This document shows positions 37,343 to 54,029 of a DNA stretch of 64,000 nucleotides, one piece after another. Source of the DNA: Metabacillus schmidteae (GTDB taxonomy: Bacteria > Bacillota > Bacilli > Bacillales > Bacillaceae); the NCBI RefSeq assembly GCF_903166545.1, contig NZ_CAESCH010000001.1, forward strand, positions 427,501 through 491,500, in the 5' to 3' direction. Position numbers and translations under genes: made by a program. The notes below the pieces were generated by a model. It was not told the origin of the DNA and did not search any database. It worked only from the letters and a program-made list of their open reading frames with translations. Each line of letters starts with the position of its first letter. Position 1 is the stretch's first letter.

Positions 37343-37372
37343 AAAGACGAGCTTCCTAGCTCGTCTTTTTTT
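37343..37372 (+). terminator. Terminator of the str operon
   Basis: AAAGACGAGCT / AGCTCGTCTTT with loop TCCT and a run of T. Strong intrinsic terminator after tuf. Confidence 0.93.
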
Positions 37373-37582
37373 GTGTTTAGTAATTTATAAATTTGTTAAA
37401 TCTCTATGTACTCTAGGTTGATAGAGGAGGCGGTTGCGCTTTTGTTCATGTGTTGTATATTGCATGTTAATATTGTCTGCTCTTTTCTTCTATATAATAT
37501 GTTTAATTTATATATAAAAAGTCATAAATAAAAAGTATGAAGTGATCATTAATTCTTACAGATTAAACCAATCGTGAAATCC

Positions 37583-37611
37583 TTGATCTTCATCATAAAT
37601 CTATGTATAAT
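37583..37611 (+). promoter_or_regulatory. S10 operon promoter, upstream one
   Basis: TTGATC (37583-37588), 17-bp spacer, TATAAT (37606-37611). The gap before it (37373-37560) is AT-rich with a worn fragment of the interspersed repeat right end (GGCGGTTGCGCTTTT near 37429-37443) and no gene. Confidence 0.7.
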
Positions 37612-37651
37612 ATGAAAAGTGCTTAAGAAACCAAGATTTATAAATTTATTC

Positions 37652-37680
37652 TTGCATCTATTATAAGTTTTATGTATAAT
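37652..37680 (+). promoter_or_regulatory. S10 operon promoter, downstream one
   Basis: TTGCAT (37652-37657), 17-bp spacer, TATAAT (37675-37680), followed by a leader of about 130 nt. The leader contains a GC-rich hairpin (TACACACGG...CCATGGCGTGTGTA, 37723-37755). Confidence 0.75.
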
Positions 37681-37682
37681 AG

Positions 37683-38123
<441 letters not shown>

Positions 38124-38165
38124 TTCTTGAAATAAATTAGAAAAGATTATTAGGAGGTGTGACTC

Positions 38166-38795
38166 ATGACCAAAGGAATCTTAGGAAGAAAAATTGGTAT
38201 GACGCAAGTGTTTGCAGAAAATGGTGATCTAATTCCGGTAACTGTTATCGAAGCTGCTCCAAACGTTGTTCTTCAAAAGAAAACTGTTGAAACTGATGGG
38301 TATAATGCTGTTCAATTAGGTTTTGAAGACAAACGTGAAAAGCTTTCTAACAAACCTGAAAAAGGACATGTTGCGAAAGCAAATACTGCACCTAAGCGCT
38401 TCGTTAAAGAACTTCGTGAAGCAAGCTTAGAGCAAATCGAAGTTGGTCAAGAAGTCAAAGTTGATATTTTCACAGCAGGTGAAACTGTAGATGTAACAGG
38501 AATTTCTAAAGGGAAAGGTTTCCAAGGTGCAATCAAGCGCCACGGACAATCTCGTGGACCTATGTCTCACGGTTCTCGTTACCATCGTCGCCCGGGTTCA
38601 ATGGGACCTGTAGCACCAAACCGTGTATTCAAAAACAAATTATTACCTGGTCGTATGGGTGGAGAACGAATCACTGTTCAAAACTTAGAGATCGTTAAAG
38701 TAGATGCAGAACGCAATCTATTATTAATCAAAGGTAATGTTCCAGGACCTAAAAAAGCCCTAATTACTGTGAAAAGTGCAGTTAAATCTAAATAA
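38166..38795 (+). CDS. rplC: 50S ribosomal protein L3
   Basis: 209 residues. The long central extension that reaches the peptidyl transferase centre ([30 protein letters not shown]) is present. SD TAGGAGGTG. Second in the S10 operon. Confidence 0.97.
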   Translation: MTKGILGRKIGMTQVFAENGDLIPVTVIEAAPNVVLQKKTVETDGYNAVQLGFEDKREKLSNKPEKGHVAKANTAPKRFVKELREASLEQIEVGQEVKVDIFTAGETVDVTGISKGKGFQGAIKRHGQSRGPMSHGSRYHRRPGSMGPVAPNRVFKNKLLPGRMGGERITVQNLEIVKVDAERNLLLIKGNVPGPKKALITVKSAVKSK

Positions 38796-38822
38796 TTTCA
38801 CTAGGAAAGGAGGAATTGGGTA

Positions 38823-39446
38823 ATGCCGAAAGTAGCATTATTAAACCAATCTGGATCTAATGTTGGAGAAATCGAACTTAATGATTCTGTATTTGGTATT
38901 GAACCTAATCAGCATGTATTATTTGAAGCGGTTATCATGCAAAGAGCTTCCTTACGTCAAGGAACTCACAAAGTAAAAAATCGTTCTGAAGTAGCAGGCG
39001 GAGGTCGTAAACCTTGGCGTCAAAAGGGTACTGGTCGTGCTCGTCAAGGATCTATTCGTTCTCCACAATGGCGCGGTGGTGGTATCGTATTTGGCCCAAC
39101 TCCACGTTCATACGCTTATAAGTTACCTAAAAAAGTTCGCCGTTTAGCTATCAAATCAGCTTTATCATCTAAAGTAGTTGACAACAGCATCGTTGTATTA
39201 GAAGACTTAGCACTTAACGCACCAAAAACAAAAGAAATGGCTTCTGTATTAAAAGGTCTTTCTGTTGAGAAAAAAGCGTTAATTGTTACAGCTGACAACA
39301 ACGAAAATGTTGCATTATCAGCACGTAATATCCCAGGAGTAACAGTTGTTACTGCTAATGGTGTTAACGTACTTGATGTACTAAACCATGATAAACTAAT
39401 TATGACGAAAGCAGCGGTGCAAAAAGTAGAGGAGGTGCTTGCATAA
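38823..39446 (+). CDS. rplD: 50S ribosomal protein L4
   Basis: 207 residues. Exit-tunnel loop ([29 protein letters not shown]) is intact, with no macrolide-type change seen. SD AAAGGAGG. Its stop overlaps the rplW ATG by one base. Confidence 0.97.
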   Translation: MPKVALLNQSGSNVGEIELNDSVFGIEPNQHVLFEAVIMQRASLRQGTHKVKNRSEVAGGGRKPWRQKGTGRARQGSIRSPQWRGGGIVFGPTPRSYAYKLPKKVRRLAIKSALSSKVVDNSIVVLEDLALNAPKTKEMASVLKGLSVEKKALIVTADNNENVALSARNIPGVTVVTANGVNVLDVLNHDKLIMTKAAVQKVEEVLA

Positions 39447-39733
39447 TGAAAGATCCTCGTGATATTATTAAGCGCCCCGTAATCACTGAACGTTCAACTG
39501 ATCTTATGTCAGAGAAAAAATACACGTTTGAAGTTGATGTTAAGGCTAATAAAACTGAAGTTAAAGATGCGATCGAATCAATCTTTGGTGTAAAAGTTGA
39601 AAAAGTAAACATCATGAACTATAAAGGTAAATTCAAACGCGTTGGTCGTTACAGCGGTTTAACTAACCGTCGTCGTAAAGCGATCATCAAGCTTACAGCT
39701 GATAGCAAAGAAATCGAATTATTCGAAGTATAA
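39446..39733 (+). CDS. rplW: 50S ribosomal protein L23
   Basis: 95 residues ([30 protein letters not shown]). L23 sits at the tunnel exit and docks trigger factor and SRP. Overlaps the rplD stop (TAATG), implying coupled translation. Confidence 0.97.
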   Translation: MKDPRDIIKRPVITERSTDLMSEKKYTFEVDVKANKTEVKDAIESIFGVKVEKVNIMNYKGKFKRVGRYSGLTNRRRKAIIKLTADSKEIELFEV

Positions 39734-39743
39734 TTTTTAATAG

Positions 39744-40592
<849 letters not shown>

Positions 40593-40628
40593 CGTGATTG
40601 AACTACGGTTCATTCGAACCGTAGCACG
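40593..40628 (+). promoter_or_regulatory. Intra-operon hairpin between rplB and rpsS
   Basis: CTACGGTTC (40603-40611) / GAACCGTAG (40616-40624) with loop ATTC, plus an outer CGTG / CACG pair (40593-40596, 40625-40628) across a bulge. No U tract. It starts on the base after the rplB stop and is the only sizeable hairpin I noticed inside the S10 run. Role unknown; possibly mRNA processing or folding that times rpsS translation. Confidence 0.55.
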
Positions 40629-40649
40629 ATCGCGAAGGGAGGTACAATC

Positions 40650-40928
40650 ATGGGCCGTAGCTTAAAAAAAGGACCATTCGTTGATGATCATTTAATTAAC
40701 AAAGTTGAAAAGTTAAATGAAACTGAGAAAAAGCAAGTTATTAAAACTTGGTCTCGTCGTTCTACAATTTTCCCACAATTCATTGGTCACACTATCGCTG
40801 TTTATGATGGACGTAAACATGTTCCTGTTTATGTAACTGAAGACATGGTAGGTCATAAACTAGGTGAATTCGCACCTACTCGTACTTACAAAGGTCATGC
40901 TAGTGATGACAAAAAAACAAGACGTTAA
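40650..40928 (+). CDS. rpsS: 30S ribosomal protein S19
   Basis: 92 residues ([54 protein letters not shown]). Binds the 30S head with S13. SD GGGAGG. Confidence 0.97.
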   Translation: MGRSLKKGPFVDDHLINKVEKLNETEKKQVIKTWSRRSTIFPQFIGHTIAVYDGRKHVPVYVTEDMVGHKLGEFAPTRTYKGHASDDKKTRR

Positions 40929-40945
40929 TGAGAGGAGGCATTTAA

Positions 40946-41290
40946 ATGCAACAATCTAAAGCTGTCGCAAGAACAGTTCGTATTGCTCCTCGTAAAGCTC
41001 GTTTAGTTCTAGATCTTATTCGAGGTAAGCAAGTAGGTGAAGCAGTGGCGATTTTAAATCACACACCAAAGGCTGCTTCTCCAATCATAGAGAAAGTATT
41101 AAAATCAGCAGTGGCAAACGCTGAGCATAACTATGAAATGGACATCAATAGCTTAGTTGTATCTGAAGCTTATGCAAACGAAGGTCCAACTCTTAAACGT
41201 TTCCGTCCACGCGCTATGGGTCGTGCAAGTGCTATTAACAAGCGCACAAGCCACATCACAATCATCTTAACAGAAAAGAAGGAGGGATAA
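40946..41290 (+). CDS. rplV: 50S ribosomal protein L22
   Basis: 114 residues. The beta-hairpin lining the exit tunnel ([27 protein letters not shown]) is complete. SD GAGGAGG. Confidence 0.97.
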   Translation: MQQSKAVARTVRIAPRKARLVLDLIRGKQVGEAVAILNHTPKAASPIIEKVLKSAVANAEHNYEMDINSLVVSEAYANEGPTLKRFRPRAMGRASAINKRTSHITIILTEKKEG

Positions 41291-41293
41291 TCC

Positions 41294-42864
<1,571 letters not shown>

Positions 42865-42903
42865 TATTGTTCGGATAGTTAATTCCGAAGGGAGGTAACA
42901 TAA

Positions 42904-43272
<369 letters not shown>

Positions 43273-43309
43273 TAAATTTCGATTGCCTTACTAAGGAGGT
43301 GCAACGAGG

Positions 43310-43621
43310 ATGCATGTTAAAAAAGGTGATAAAGTAATGGTTATCTCTGGTAAGGATAAAGGTAAACAAGGTGTTGTTCTTGCTTCTTATCCTAAAAAAG
43401 ATCGTGTACTTGTAGAAGGTATTAATATCGTGAAAAAACACGCTAAGCCATCTCAAGCTAACCCACAAGGTGGTATCTTAAACCAAGAGGCACCTATCCA
43501 TGTATCAAATGTTATGCCACTTGATCCTAAATCTGGTGAACCGACTCGTGTTGGTTTTAAAGTGGTAGACGGTAAAAAGGTACGTGTAGCAAAAAAATCT
43601 GGTGAAACTTTAGATAAATAG
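43310..43621 (+). CDS. rplX: 50S ribosomal protein L24
   Basis: 103 residues ([37 protein letters not shown]). KOW motif at the N-terminus; initiates 50S assembly. SD AAGGAGG. Confidence 0.97.
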   Translation: MHVKKGDKVMVISGKDKGKQGVVLASYPKKDRVLVEGINIVKKHAKPSQANPQGGILNQEAPIHVSNVMPLDPKSGEPTRVGFKVVDGKKVRVAKKSGETLDK

Positions 43622-43645
43622 TAAATCAGGAAGGGAGGTATATAG

Positions 43646-44185
43646 ATGAACCGCCTTAAAGAAAAGTATCAAAGTGAAATCACTCCTTCATTAATGAAGA
43701 AGTTCTCATACAAATCAGTAATGCAAGCTCCAAAACTAGAGAAAATTGTTATCAACATGGGTGTTGGTGATGCAGTTTCAAACTCAAAAGCTTTAGATGT
43801 AGCTGTTGAAGAGTTAACTCAAATCACTGGTCAAAAACCTGTTGTAACAAAAGCGAAAAAATCAATCGCGGGCTTCCGTCTTCGTGAAGGTATGCCAATC
43901 GGTGCAAAAGTTACACTTCGCGGTGAGCGTATGTACCAATTCTTAGATAAATTAATCTCTGTTTCATTACCACGTGTACGTGACTTCCGTGGGGTATCAA
44001 AGAAATCTTTTGATGGCCGTGGAAACTACACTCTAGGTGTGAAAGAGCAATTAATCTTCCCTGAGATTGATTATGATAAAGTAAACAAAGTTCGCGGTAT
44101 GGATATCGTTATCGTAACTACTGCGAATACTGATGAAGAAGCACGCGAACTATTAACATCGTTCGGCATGCCGTTCCAAAAATAA
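43646..44185 (+). CDS. rplE: 50S ribosomal protein L5
   Basis: 179 residues ([27 protein letters not shown]). Binds 5S rRNA and forms the central protuberance. SD GGGAGG. Confidence 0.97.
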   Translation: MNRLKEKYQSEITPSLMKKFSYKSVMQAPKLEKIVINMGVGDAVSNSKALDVAVEELTQITGQKPVVTKAKKSIAGFRLREGMPIGAKVTLRGERMYQFLDKLISVSLPRVRDFRGVSKKSFDGRGNYTLGVKEQLIFPEIDYDKVNKVRGMDIVIVTTANTDEEARELLTSFGMPFQK

Positions 44186-44825
<640 letters not shown>

Positions 44826-44855
44826 TAAGTTTAAAAAAGAATGGAGGTGTAATGA

Positions 44856-45395
44856 ATGTCTCGTATTGGTAAGAAATTACTTGAAATCCCTGCTGGTGTT
44901 ACAATTAACATCGCTGAGGATAATACTGTAACAGTTAAAGGGCCTAAAGGTGAATTAACTCGTACATTCAACCCTGATATGAAAATCGTTATTGAAGATA
45001 ATGTATTAACAGTTGCTCGTCCTTCAGATGCGAAGGAGCACCGTGCATTACACGGAACAACTCGTAGTCTATTAGGTAACATGGTTGAAGGTGTTTCTAA
45101 AGGATTTGAAAGAGGTTTAGAACTTATCGGTGTCGGTTACCGTGCTTCTAAGTCTGGTAGCAAATTAGTTCTTAACGTTGGTTACTCACACCCTGTTGAA
45201 ATCACACCTGAATCCGGTATTGAAATCGAAGTACCATCACAAACAAAAGTTCTTGTAAAAGGAACTGATAAAGAACGTGTTGGTGCAATTGCAGCTAACA
45301 TTCGTGACGTTCGTCCACCAGAGCCTTATAAAGGTAAAGGTATTCGCTATGAAGGCGAACATGTGCGTCGTAAAGAAGGTAAAACTGCGAAGTAA
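44856..45395 (+). CDS. rplF: 50S ribosomal protein L6
   Basis: 179 residues ([34 protein letters not shown]), two related domains; C-terminal [14 protein letters not shown] motif intact. SD TGGAGGTG. Confidence 0.97.
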   Translation: MSRIGKKLLEIPAGVTINIAEDNTVTVKGPKGELTRTFNPDMKIVIEDNVLTVARPSDAKEHRALHGTTRSLLGNMVEGVSKGFERGLELIGVGYRASKSGSKLVLNVGYSHPVEITPESGIEIEVPSQTKVLVKGTDKERVGAIAANIRDVRPPEPYKGKGIRYEGEHVRRKEGKTAK

Positions 45396-45428
45396 TATCG
45401 CCTAGATGATAAGAAAGGAGTGACCTAA

Positions 45429-45791
45429 ATGATTACTAAAGCTGATAAAAATGTTGTACGTAAAAAGAGACATGCTCGTGTTCGTGCTAAATTAGAAGGC
45501 ACTGCTGTTCGTCCTCGTTTAAACGTATATCGTTCTAACCAACACATTTACGCTCAAGTAATTGATGATTCGAATTCTGTTACTTTAGTAAGTGCGTCTA
45601 CTTTAGATAAAGATCTTAATTTAGATTCTAAAAGCAATGTTGATGCTGCTCAAAAGGTTGGAGAATTAGTAGCTAAACGTGCTATCGAAAAAGGCGTTAA
45701 AACAGTTGTATTTGATCGCGGGGGTTATTTATACCATGGTCGTGTTAAAGCTCTAGCTGAAGCTGCTCGCGAGGCTGGACTTGAATTTTAA
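45429..45791 (+). CDS. rplR: 50S ribosomal protein L18
   Basis: 120 residues ([24 protein letters not shown]). Binds 5S rRNA with L5. SD AAAGGAG. Confidence 0.97.
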   Translation: MITKADKNVVRKKRHARVRAKLEGTAVRPRLNVYRSNQHIYAQVIDDSNSVTLVSASTLDKDLNLDSKSNVDAAQKVGELVAKRAIEKGVKTVVFDRGGYLYHGRVKALAEAAREAGLEF

Positions 45792-45811
45792 TCGCAAAAG
45801 GAGGGACATAA

Positions 45812-46315
<504 letters not shown>

Positions 46316-46328
46316 GGAGGGAACTAAA

Positions 46329-46511
46329 ATGGCGAATAAGTTAGAAATTACCCTCACTCGCAGTGTGATTGGTCGTCCTGAAGACCAACGTATTACTGTT
46401 AAAACACTTGGACTTAAAAAGCTACATCAAACTGTAGTCCAAGAAGATAATCCTGCGATTCGCGGTATGATTAATAAAGTTGCTCACTTAGTTACAGTTA
46501 AAGAACAATAA
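46329..46511 (+). CDS. rpmD: 50S ribosomal protein L30
   Basis: 60 residues ([38 protein letters not shown]). SD AAGGAGGG. Between rpsE and rplO as usual. Confidence 0.97.
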   Translation: MANKLEITLTRSVIGRPEDQRITVKTLGLKKLHQTVVQEDNPAIRGMINKVAHLVTVKEQ

Positions 46512-46542
46512 TTGAAACATAAATATATAAGGAGGTGTCCCG

Positions 46543-46983
46543 ATGAAACTTCATGAGTTGAAACCAGCAGAAGGTTCACGCAAAACACGTAATCGTGTAG
46601 GTCGTGGTATTGGTTCTGGTAATGGTAAAACAGCTGGTAAAGGTCATAAAGGACAAAATGCTCGTTCTGGTGGTGGAGTTCGTCCAGGATTCGAAGGTGG
46701 TCAAACTCCTTTGTTCCAACGCTTACCTAAACGTGGATTTACGAACATTAACCGCAAGGATTATGCAATTGTAAACCTTGATGTCCTAAACCGATTTGAA
46801 GATGGCACAGAGGTTACTCCAGAATTCTTACTTGAAACAGGTGTTGTAAGTAATGCTAAATCTGGTGTTAAAATCCTTGGTAACGGTCAGTTAGAGAAAA
46901 AACTTACTGTAAAAGCTAACAAGTTCTCTGCTTCTGCTAAAGAAGCTATTGAATCTGCTGGCGGTACAGCTGAGGTGATCTAA
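46543..46983 (+). CDS. rplO: 50S ribosomal protein L15
   Basis: 146 residues ([38 protein letters not shown]). Glycine-rich N-terminal extension typical of L15. Its stop (TAATG) overlaps the secY start by one base. Confidence 0.97.
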   Translation: MKLHELKPAEGSRKTRNRVGRGIGSGNGKTAGKGHKGQNARSGGGVRPGFEGGQTPLFQRLPKRGFTNINRKDYAIVNLDVLNRFEDGTEVTPEFLLETGVVSNAKSGVKILGNGQLEKKLTVKANKFSASAKEAIESAGGTAEVI

Positions 46984-48275
46984 TGTTTAAAACAATCTCC
47001 AATTTTATGCGCGTGGGTGATATTAGAAGAAAGATCATATTCACCCTTTTAATGTTAGTTGTATTTCGTATTGGAACGTTCATACCTGTGCCAAATGTTA
47101 ATGCTGATGTATTAAGGGCTCAGGATGAACTGAATGTATTCGGAATTCTAAACACCTTCGGTGGTGGTGCACTATTCAATTTCTCTATTCTAGCAATGGG
47201 GATAATGCCGTACATCACAGCTTCGATCATCGTTCAACTTTTACAGATGGATGTTGTACCGAAGTTTACTGAATGGTCTAAACAAGGTGACGTTGGGCGA
47301 CGAAAGCTTGCTCAATTTACAAGATACTTTACGATAATATTAGGTTTCATCCAAGCGTTAGGTATGTCCTATGGATTTAACACCCAGTCAGGTGGGATGT
47401 TAATTGATAATCCAGGCATTGGAACATACTTATTAATTGCGATTGTCTTAACTGCTGGTACAGCCTTCTTGATGTGGTTGGGAGAACAAATCACTTCTAA
47501 AGGTGTTGGTAATGGAATTTCCATTATCATTTTTGCCGGGATTGCTGCGGGAATCCCCTCAACTGTTAACCAAATTTATGCACAACAATTTGAAAATGCA
47601 GGTGACCAATTATTCATCAATATCGTAACGGTTGCCATTCTACTATTAGCAATATTAGCTGTTGTGGTTGGAGTCATCTTTATTCAACAAGCACTTCGTA
47701 AAATACCAATTCAATATGCAAAAGGATCTGCTAACAAAAACATGGGTGGAGGACATACAACTCATCTCCCATTAAAAGTAAATCCTGCTGGTGTAATACC
47801 TGTCATCTTTGCAGTATCGTTTATCATTACACCACCAACAATTGCATCTTTTTTCGGTCCGAACGACGTGACGGATTGGATTCAGAAATACTTTGACTAC
47901 ACTCAGCCTGTAGGTATGATTATCTACATCGCTTTAATACTTGCTTTCACATACTTCTACACATTTGTTCAAGTTAACCCTGAACAAATGGCTGAAAACT
48001 TGAAGAAACAAGGCGGTTATATTCCTGGAATCCGTCCGGGAAAAAGCACGCAGGAATATGTTACAAAGGTATTATATCGTTTAACTTTTGTTGGATCTCT
48101 TTTCTTAGCAGCTATAGCTGTTCTTCCTGTTTTCTTTATTAAATTTGCTGATCTGCCTCAATCTGCACAGATTGGTGGAACAAGTTTACTCATCGTTGTA
48201 GGGGTTGCTCTTGAAACGATGAAACAGCTTGAAAGTCAGTTAGTGAAACGTCATTATAAAGGCTTTATTAAATAA
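46983..48275 (+). CDS. secY: Preprotein translocase subunit SecY
   Basis: 430 residues with ten predicted membrane helices. The plug and first signature GGALFNFSILAMGIMPYITASIIVQLLQMDVVP (about 60-92) and the cytoplasmic loop GIRPGKSTQEY near residue 350 are clear. Forms the Sec channel with SecE, encoded at 20359. Coupled to rplO. Confidence 0.97.
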   Translation: MFKTISNFMRVGDIRRKIIFTLLMLVVFRIGTFIPVPNVNADVLRAQDELNVFGILNTFGGGALFNFSILAMGIMPYITASIIVQLLQMDVVPKFTEWSKQGDVGRRKLAQFTRYFTIILGFIQALGMSYGFNTQSGGMLIDNPGIGTYLLIAIVLTAGTAFLMWLGEQITSKGVGNGISIIIFAGIAAGIPSTVNQIYAQQFENAGDQLFINIVTVAILLLAILAVVVGVIFIQQALRKIPIQYAKGSANKNMGGGHTTHLPLKVNPAGVIPVIFAVSFIITPPTIASFFGPNDVTDWIQKYFDYTQPVGMIIYIALILAFTYFYTFVQVNPEQMAENLKKQGGYIPGIRPGKSTQEYVTKVLYRLTFVGSLFLAAIAVLPVFFIKFADLPQSAQIGGTSLLIVVGVALETMKQLESQLVKRHYKGFIK

Positions 48276-48309
48276 TGAGGATATGGGAAATGCTTCCCAT
48301 TCCCTCTAA

Positions 48310-49730
<1,421 letters not shown>

Positions 49731-49751
49731 ATGAAGATGAGACATTTCTAT

Positions 49752-50016
49752 TGTTGATCGGAACTTCCCTTCCTGGTGTATATGTGCTTGTCTAGCACCG
49801 ACAGGATGAGCTATTGATTATACGCCGATTGAGACGGAATTCGTTTTGTTGACGGAGAAAAACGTAAGTTTCTCTCTCTGATTAAAGAGATGTCTATCAT
49901 CAAGAATTACTAATTAGCGTATCTCCAGAAGTTCAGACAGTATAATGGAAACATGTCGTGTGACAAATGGAAGTTTGTCGATGAGCAAGTTACTGATTTG
50001 AAGAAGGGAGAACAGT
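49752..50016 (+). pseudogene. Decayed YbzG-like KOW-domain RNA-binding protein gene
   Basis: The map-infA gap is where B. subtilis carries ybzG. Pieces of that protein are readable here but in different frames: RFVDGEKRKF (49843-49872, frame 1), ISVSPEVQTV (49914-49943, frame 3), METCRVTNG (49946-49972, frame 2) and [15 protein letters not shown] (49972-50016, frame 1). Stops and shifts separate them, and no intact start region is seen. I recall the intact protein as having ADGEKRKF-, ISPEV-, ETGRVTNG- and [13 protein letters not shown] stretches. The end overlaps the infA SD. Confidence 0.65.
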
Positions 50017-50019
50017 TCA

Positions 50020-50238
50020 ATGGCAAAAGATGATGTAATTGAAGTTGAAGGAACTGTTGTTGAAACATTACCAAATGCAATGTTTAAGGTAGAACTAGAG
50101 AACGGTCATACGGTATTAGCGCATGTATCCGGAAAGATTCGCATGCATTTCATTCGTATTTTACCAGGAGACAAAGTTACGGTAGAATTATCTCCATATG
50201 ATTTAACTCGTGGCAGAATTACGTACCGTTTTAAATAA
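50020..50238 (+). CDS. infA: Translation initiation factor IF-1
   Basis: 72 residues ([72 protein letters not shown]), a single OB fold. Blocks the A site during initiation. SD AAGGGAG. Confidence 0.98.
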   Translation: MAKDDVIEVEGTVVETLPNAMFKVELENGHTVLAHVSGKIRMHFIRILPGDKVTVELSPYDLTRGRITYRFK

Positions 50239-50259
50239 TTTAGCACTCCGTACTACTAA

Positions 50260-50388
<129 letters not shown>

Positions 50389-50395
50389 TATATAA

Positions 50396-50776
<381 letters not shown>

Positions 50777-50792
50777 GGTAAAAGGAGGTTAA

Positions 50793-51188
<396 letters not shown>

Positions 51189-51304
51189 ATTTTCTGTATA
51201 GATTTTGTATCCCTGTCTATAATGGGTTATGATACAGTATATAAGTTCTAGCAGAATTCACTTTGTTGTTGTGCACATTCGGGAACTTTTGAATGGGGAA
51301 TTTC

Positions 51305-51337
51305 GGTTAGACGCATTATGGTCTGTTTTGTCTAGCC
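51305..51337 (+). promoter_or_regulatory. Hairpin in the rpsK-rpoA spacer
   Basis: GGTTAGAC (51305-51312) / GTCTAGCC (51330-51337) with one G-U pair closes a 17-nt loop, 30 bp before rpoA. A TATAAT box at 51216-51221 has no good -35. The 181-bp spacer may hold a weak internal promoter and a structured leader. Confidence 0.4.
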
Positions 51338-51369
51338 GGGGTTTCGACGTTTTGAAGGAGGGTTTATAG

Positions 51370-52314
51370 ATGATAGAAATTGAAAAACCAAAAATCGAAA
51401 CGGTTGAAATCAGCGATGATGCCAAATATGGTAAATTCGTCGTCGAGCCACTTGAGCGTGGATATGGTACAACTTTGGGTAACTCCTTACGTCGTATTCT
51501 TTTATCCTCACTCCCTGGTGCCGCTGTAACATCGATCCAAATAGATGGCGTACTTCATGAGTTTTCAACGATCGAAGGTGTTGTTGAAGATGTTACTTCG
51601 ATTATCTTAAACATTAAAAAGCTTGCTCTTAAAATCTATTCAGATGAAGAAAAGACGCTAGAAATTGATGTTCAAGGCGAAGGTAGTGTAACTGCATCAG
51701 ATATTACTCATGATAGTGATGTAGAAATTCTGAATCCAGATCTTCATATTGCTACTCTTGCTTCAGATGCGAGCTTCAGAATGAGGCTTACAGCTAAGCG
51801 TGGACGTGGTTACACTCCAGCTGATTCAAACAAAAGAGAAGATCAACCAATTGGTGTAATTCCAATCGATTCGATTTTCACTCCAGTTGCTCGTGTTTCT
51901 TACCAAGTGGAAAAAACTCGTGTAGGTCAAGTAGCTAACTATGATAAGCTAACACTTGATGTTTGGACAGATGGTAGTACCGGACCAAAAGAGGCGATTG
52001 CTCTTGGTTCAAAGATCCTTACTGAACACTTAAATATTTTTGTAGGGCTTACGGATGAAGCTCAAAATGCAGAAATTATGGTGGAAAAAGAAGAGGATCA
52101 GAAAGAAAAAGTTCTAGAGATGACGATTGAAGAGTTAGACCTTTCTGTCCGTTCTTACAACTGTCTAAAACGTGCTGGTATTAATACCGTACAAGAGCTT
52201 GCTCATAAAACAGAAGAAGATATGATGAAGGTTCGTAATCTAGGTCGTAAATCTTTAGAAGAAGTTAAGGCGAAATTAGAAGAACTAGGTTTAGGTCTTC
52301 GAAAAGACGACTGA
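51370..52314 (+). CDS. rpoA: RNA polymerase alpha subunit
   Basis: 314 residues. N-terminal assembly domain ([19 protein letters not shown], about 37-55) and C-terminal alpha-CTD ([49 protein letters not shown]). SD AAGGAGGG. Confidence 0.98.
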   Translation: MIEIEKPKIETVEISDDAKYGKFVVEPLERGYGTTLGNSLRRILLSSLPGAAVTSIQIDGVLHEFSTIEGVVEDVTSIILNIKKLALKIYSDEEKTLEIDVQGEGSVTASDITHDSDVEILNPDLHIATLASDASFRMRLTAKRGRGYTPADSNKREDQPIGVIPIDSIFTPVARVSYQVEKTRVGQVANYDKLTLDVWTDGSTGPKEAIALGSKILTEHLNIFVGLTDEAQNAEIMVEKEEDQKEKVLEMTIEELDLSVRSYNCLKRAGINTVQELAHKTEEDMMKVRNLGRKSLEEVKAKLEELGLGLRKDD

Positions 52315-52425
52315 TGACTAGTTTGTAACAAAACTAGCGTTTTCGTATGCTATCATTAAAGAATAGCTTTCAGCCTATAAATCCATGAAATAACATTCAT
52401 TATTTAATGAAGGAGGGGACATCTC

Positions 52426-52821
52426 ATGTCATACAGAAAATTAGGCCGTACTAGTGCAGGTCGTAAAGCAATGCTTCGTGACCTAACTACTGATCTAATC
52501 ATCAGTGAGCGTATCGAAACTACTGAAGCTCGTGCGAAGGAATTACGTTCAACTGTTGAAAAGATGATTACACTAGGTAAGCGCGGAGATCTTCATGCAC
52601 GTCGTTTAGCTGCATCATATGTACGTAACGAAGTTGCTGAGGTTGTATCTGTTACAACTGAAGAAGGTAAAACTAAGGATAAACCTAAATATGCTTTAGA
52701 AAAACTTTTCAGTGATATCGCTCCACGTTACGAAGACCGCCAAGGTGGTTACACTCGTATTATGAAACTTGGACCTCGTCGCGGAGACGGTGCTCCAATG
52801 GTCATCATTGAATTAGTTTAA
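52426..52821 (+). CDS. rplQ: 50S ribosomal protein L17
   Basis: 131 residues, about 11 longer than B. subtilis L17. The extra length is in one place, about residues 72-90 ([18 protein letters not shown]), between NEVAE and [15 protein letters not shown]. The rest is standard ([25 protein letters not shown]). SD GAAGGAGG. Ends the alpha operon. Confidence 0.97.
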   Translation: MSYRKLGRTSAGRKAMLRDLTTDLIISERIETTEARAKELRSTVEKMITLGKRGDLHARRLAASYVRNEVAEVVSVTTEEGKTKDKPKYALEKLFSDIAPRYEDRQGGYTRIMKLGPRRGDGAPMVIIELV

Positions 52822-52833
52822 TATATGTATCAC

Positions 52834-52877
52834 AAGGGCGTGACAGTTTCATAACTGGATCAATGCCCTTTTTTTAT
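52834..52877 (+). terminator. Terminator after rplQ
   Basis: Outer stem AAGGGCGTGA / TCAATGCCCTT and inner stem CAGTT / AACTG form one long hairpin, followed by seven T. Confidence 0.88.
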
Positions 52878-52909
52878 ATGATTATATAGATTGAAATGCT
52901 TATAAGTAA

Positions 52910-53158
52910 AAGGCAGACCAAGGCGCTTTAGTTCTTGTTTAGAAAATTATAAACTTCATAAACTGTGCATAATCGCACGACATTAAGTTCCGAAGCACAG
53001 GACGTTCAAGTGCAGTCAGTACGACAAGACGTCGCGTATTATAACTGCCAGCGCCTAGCCCTCTAGGGTCCAGTTACAAATGAATTGAAGACAAAGAGCG
53101 TCTTCTATTCATTTGTGTCTTATTTGCCCCAGGCTGATCAAGGCGCTTGCGCTTTTGT
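52910..53158 (+). repeat. Interspersed repeat, copy 3 with a second fragment
   Basis: The right-end motif ACCAAGGCGCTTTAG appears first at about 52917, then a copy with left end CTGCCAGCGCCTAGC near 53044 and right end GATCAAGGCGCTTGCGCTTT at 53137-53156. The internal stem is ACAAATGAAT (53076-53085) / ATTCATTTGT (53107-53116), different from the other copies. The stretch 52940-53040 between them has no gene I can see. Confidence 0.7.
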
Positions 53159-53189
53159 TATTAGCAAGAAAGATTAGGAGAGACGAGAA

Positions 53190-54029
53190 ATGAGCGAGAA
53201 AATCATCAGTGTGGAAAACATTACATTTCATTATGATCAGTCAACCCCTCCTGCATTAGATGATGTTTCTATACGAGTAAACAAGGGAGAATGGCTTGCA
53301 ATCGTTGGACATAATGGGTCTGGAAAATCCACATTAGCTAGAATCTTAAATGGACTGTACATTCCTGACGAAGGGAAAATTACGGTTTGCGGAATTGAAT
53401 TAACGAAAGACACGGTTTGGGATGTCCGTAAACACGTGGGAATGGTATTTCAGAATCCGGATAACCAATTCGTTGGATCAACTGTAAAAGATGATGTAGC
53501 ATTCGGTCTTGAGAATAATGGGATAAAAAGAGAAGAAATGGTGAAAAGAATTGACTGGGCTACGAAGAAGGTAAGAATGGATCAATTTCTTGACCATGAG
53601 CCACATCACCTTTCAGGGGGGCAAAAGCAACGTGTAGCAATTGCTAGTGTTATTGCAGTTCAACCTGATATTATCATCTTGGATGAAGCTACTTCAATGT
53701 TAGATCCAATCGGAAGAGAAGAAGTTATTCAAACAGTGCGTGAACTTAATGAACAAAGTGAATTAACCGTGATTTCTATCACCCATGATCTAGAAGAAGC
53801 TTCAAAGGCTGATCGAATTATTGTCATGAATGGTGGTAAAAAGTTTGCAGAAGGTACTCCTAAGGAGATTTTTAAATTAGATGATCAGTTGGTAAAGATC
53901 GGCTTAGATTTACCATTTCCACTACAATTAAGCAAACGACTAAGAGAAGCAGGTATTCCTATAAATAAGCATCACTTAACTGAGGAAGGGCTGGTGGATG
54001 AGCTATGGACATTACATTCAAAAATGTAG
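53190..54029 (+). CDS. ecfA1: ECF transporter ATPase A1
   Basis: 279 residues. ABC ATPase: Walker A GHNGSGKST (about 40-48), Q-loop FQNPDNQF, signature LSGGQKQR, Walker B IIILDEATSMLDP, switch His in SITHDLEE. With EcfA2 and EcfT it powers uptake of vitamins and metals through exchangeable S components encoded elsewhere. Overlaps ecfA2 by 25 nt. Confidence 0.95.
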   Translation: MSEKIISVENITFHYDQSTPPALDDVSIRVNKGEWLAIVGHNGSGKSTLARILNGLYIPDEGKITVCGIELTKDTVWDVRKHVGMVFQNPDNQFVGSTVKDDVAFGLENNGIKREEMVKRIDWATKKVRMDQFLDHEPHHLSGGQKQRVAIASVIAVQPDIIILDEATSMLDPIGREEVIQTVRELNEQSELTVISITHDLEEASKADRIIVMNGGKKFAEGTPKEIFKLDDQLVKIGLDLPFPLQLSKRLREAGIPINKHHLTEEGLVDELWTLHSKM

